Made by a program: the position numbers and the translations under genes. A stretch of DNA of 64,000 nt from Gordionus sp. m RMFG-2023. Its lineage: Eukaryota > Nematomorpha > Gordioida > Chordodea > Parachordodidae. Shown here one piece after another: positions 62,231 through 64,000 of the stretch. The stretch is taken from assembly GCF_954871325.1 (NCBI RefSeq), contig NC_088778.1, forward strand, positions 806,001 through 870,000, written 5' to 3'. A model generated the notes under the pieces. That model was given only the letters and a program-made list of their open reading frames with translations, was not told where the DNA came from and did no database searches. The first letter of the stretch is position 1; each line of letters opens with the position of its first letter.

Positions 62231-62820
62231 TCATAAAAAAAATGGCGGTTGCAATGTGGCAATAATCATATTACGGTCAACTATTCCCCCCCCCCCCGAA
62301 AGATATGAAATGAATGATAACCTAGTGCCTCGAGGACGATAAGAACGTCCCTTTTCTTGAGTGCTTTTGATTATCGTCGTTGAAGTAAAGTCGCAGGAAC
62401 CCAAGTATTGCCACGCGAAGATATCCGCTGCGTTGTTCCTGCCTATGTGCTCTCCTACTCCGTACACCAACACCTAATCATTTAAAAATAAGAAATTAAA
62501 CTCGTAAATTTTTAGTCTCAGCCCGGAATATTCTCGAAATCAGCTGACTTATTCGATGGTGGAAAGGTTTTTATCGCCTTTTTTTTTAAAAAAAAGAAAA
62601 AAGATGGGTTTCATACGAATAACCGAAATTGGGGGGAAATGAATAAGAGTGGCAAATACCTTGACTTGGTAATCGTCCTCGTCGAACAAGGAAAGACAGC
62701 CTCTTTCGTTTATTTCGTTCTTGTGTCTATCTACCCAAAGATCCAACGCCACTGGTGGGTGGATGAAATCTTCTAGATCATCGCAGGGCGGGTAACCCGT
62801 AGATCGGTTATGCCTTGAAC
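62231..62820 (-). CDS. HAAO: 3-hydroxyanthranilate 3,4-dioxygenase-like gene, last two exons (62660-62820 and 62231-62473)
   Basis: HAAO converts 3-hydroxyanthranilate to the precursor of quinolinate and NAD in the cytosol. Only the C-terminal cupin-like part is here. Exon 1 seen (62820 to 62660) encodes STGYPPCDDLEDFIHPPVAL then DLWVDRHKNEINERGC and LSLFDEDDYQVK, which aligns with the animal HAAO segment around SLDAWLDSHHRELQ..LSLFGDTYETQV. A GT...AG intron of 186 bp follows. The last exon starts VLVYGVGEHIG, then DIFAWQYLGS (compare VWLWQLEGS). Within that exon the best match, KALKKRDVLIVLEALGYHSF, lies in a different frame between a T-run (62365-62368) and a C-homopolymer (62286-62297). 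The two shifts cancel, so the annotated frame stays open to IVDRNMIIATLQPPFFL. Homopolymer errors or real compensating indels are both possible. The iron-binding N-terminal exons would lie beyond the right edge. Confidence 0.75.
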
Positions 62821-63199
62821 CTTAGAAAAATATTATGAATGATAAAGGATTTTTATTCTTCTTTCTTCATCACAATGTTGTGTTAATCCAAGCTGAACCT
62901 GTAAATAAGCGGGGTGTTTGGACCGACTCCTTGGGAATTCGGTTCAAATTTTAGCAAGCCCGTCTCTTATAATTTTTTTGGAAACATAAAGGATTCTAAG
63001 TAGATGTGCCTATTCTAAAGTCAAAATATAGTATAATTTATAATATCAATTTATACTTTTTATCTTTTATTAATTGCGTCAAAGATTTACTAAAAAAAAT
63101 TTTACATAATTAAAAAAATGATGATTCTAATTGGGAGGGATTGGATGTTTATAAATTAAATATAAAAACTTTTGTTAAAATCTTAAATTTCAGAATTTG
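62821..63199. other. Intron or upstream DNA of the HAAO-like gene
   Basis: It begins with the apparent splice acceptor of the 62660-62820 exon (minus strand, AG at 62822-62821). No further HAAO exon is recognised in the remaining sequence. Confidence 0.45.
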
Positions 63200-63360
63200 A
63201 AATGTTTGATCGACTCACAAGTGAAAACATGCATAAATACAGTGATCGACATGTCACGCGATTTTAAACGCGTTTTCTTATTATGAAATTGTTATTCCAT
63301 CGTATGAGCAATGATATCTCAGAATTGTAGCGACCAACTTAACTAAACACAAATATTAAT
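63200..63360. repeat. Diverged copy of the GPCR C 3' flank
   Basis: TTTTAAACGCGTTTTCTTATTATGAAATTGTTA and the following ATGAGCAATGATATCTCAGA correspond to 27035-27105. It may be a dispersed repeat or a remnant of a receptor-locus duplication without the gene. Confidence 0.5.
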
Positions 63361-64000
63361 GTGGTGGCAACATATGTGGCCATCTAAAATACATGCCTCT
63401 GTTCAACAAAGTAAGTGGTTACTTGATTATCACTTTCGAAATTAAGCAAGATTTGCCACTTAATTTTGGTAACAAAAAGAAATAGGTGAGGGCAACTATA
63501 ATTTATATTAAATTTATAAATATCACATGTCTCCCGAGTTTATTTCTTAGATAAGTTTTATTTTAAGGATGACCAAGATATGGTTAAATGTAATTATTAT
63601 AAAAATGTTTATATGATAAATATTAATTACACCGATAATAAATGTAAAAGAAACATTAAGGCAGAGTATCAGCAACTTTGAAACACAGCGGCTAATCGAT
63701 GTACTTTCTAATCTTCTTTAAAAAAAATACTAATCAAAGATTTAATATCAGATTTTTTACAAAAAAAAAACCCTAAAGAGAATTCGGGATAAAATTTTTT
63801 TAACGCCCATCAAACTTAGACTGAGTATTCCAAAAAATTGGTATGGTGATTAAACTAGATTTAATTGGGTCCTGACAGTATAGTAAATTACTGCCAAACA
63901 GTGGGTGCAAATCCACTGCACCTGGATACGCCCTCTTTGGGTGGTGGAAGCCACTTAATTGTGTGTTTCCCAGTGAAGGACAAGACAGGACTAGACTAGA
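63361..64000. other. AT-rich region; possible pol III-type repeat at the window end
   Basis: 63865-64000 is less AT-rich and includes GGTGCAAATCC, one mismatch from a B box, inside a hairpin CAGTGG/CCACTG. No matching A box was convincing. It may be the end of another SINE cut by the window edge. Confidence 0.3.

Overview
This is an AT-rich metazoan nuclear window. Genes are sparse, GPCRs are single-exon, pol III-type SINEs, hAT/MITE and Tigger DNA transposons and long microsatellites are present, and one spliced metabolic gene (HAAO-like) sits near the right end. The lineage cannot be fixed from sequence alone. The two clear transposase introns are about 40 bp; the one visible host intron is 186 bp.

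Three contigs are joined by two 10-N gaps (8806-8815 and 42825-42834): contig 1 (1-8805), contig 2 (8816-42824) and contig 3 (42835-64000). All of contig 1 is a reverse-complement near-copy of the right part of contig 2 (about 30446-39029). The left part of contig 2 (8816-about 16985) is a reverse-complement near-copy of the start of contig 3 (about 42885-50976). The simplest reading is two haplotypes of one locus, with contig 2 placed between its allelic neighbours in the wrong orientation. A true pair of large inverted duplications is the alternative.

Layout: (1) 1-8805, a hAT copy, a frameshifted allele of GPCR 'A', MITE and SINE. (2) 8816-17045, a coding-like relic, a broken allele of GPCR 'B', and a GATAAAGTG repeat array. 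(3) 17046-30275, present once: a decayed LINE-type reverse transcriptase, two long TTTC microsatellites and intact GPCR 'C'. (4) 30276-42824, an 84-bp tandem repeat, SINE, MITE, intact GPCR 'A', a hAT element with a perfect 8-bp target duplication, then featureless DNA. (5) 42835-50976, the B segment again with an intact GPCR 'B'. (6) 50978-53945, an apparently complete Tigger/pogo element with a three-exon transposase. (7) 54171-57445, a microsatellite, intact GPCR 'E' and a decayed neighbouring copy. (8) 57446-64000, MITEs, a local duplication, and the 3' exons of a 3-hydroxyanthranilate 3,4-dioxygenase-like gene.

The dominant biology is a small cluster of divergent rhodopsin-like receptors: four loci if the arms are alleles, plus one relic. 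They duplicate locally, exchange sequence patches and lose frame in individual alleles. No operon-like cooperation is visible; the HAAO-like gene appears functionally unrelated to the receptors.
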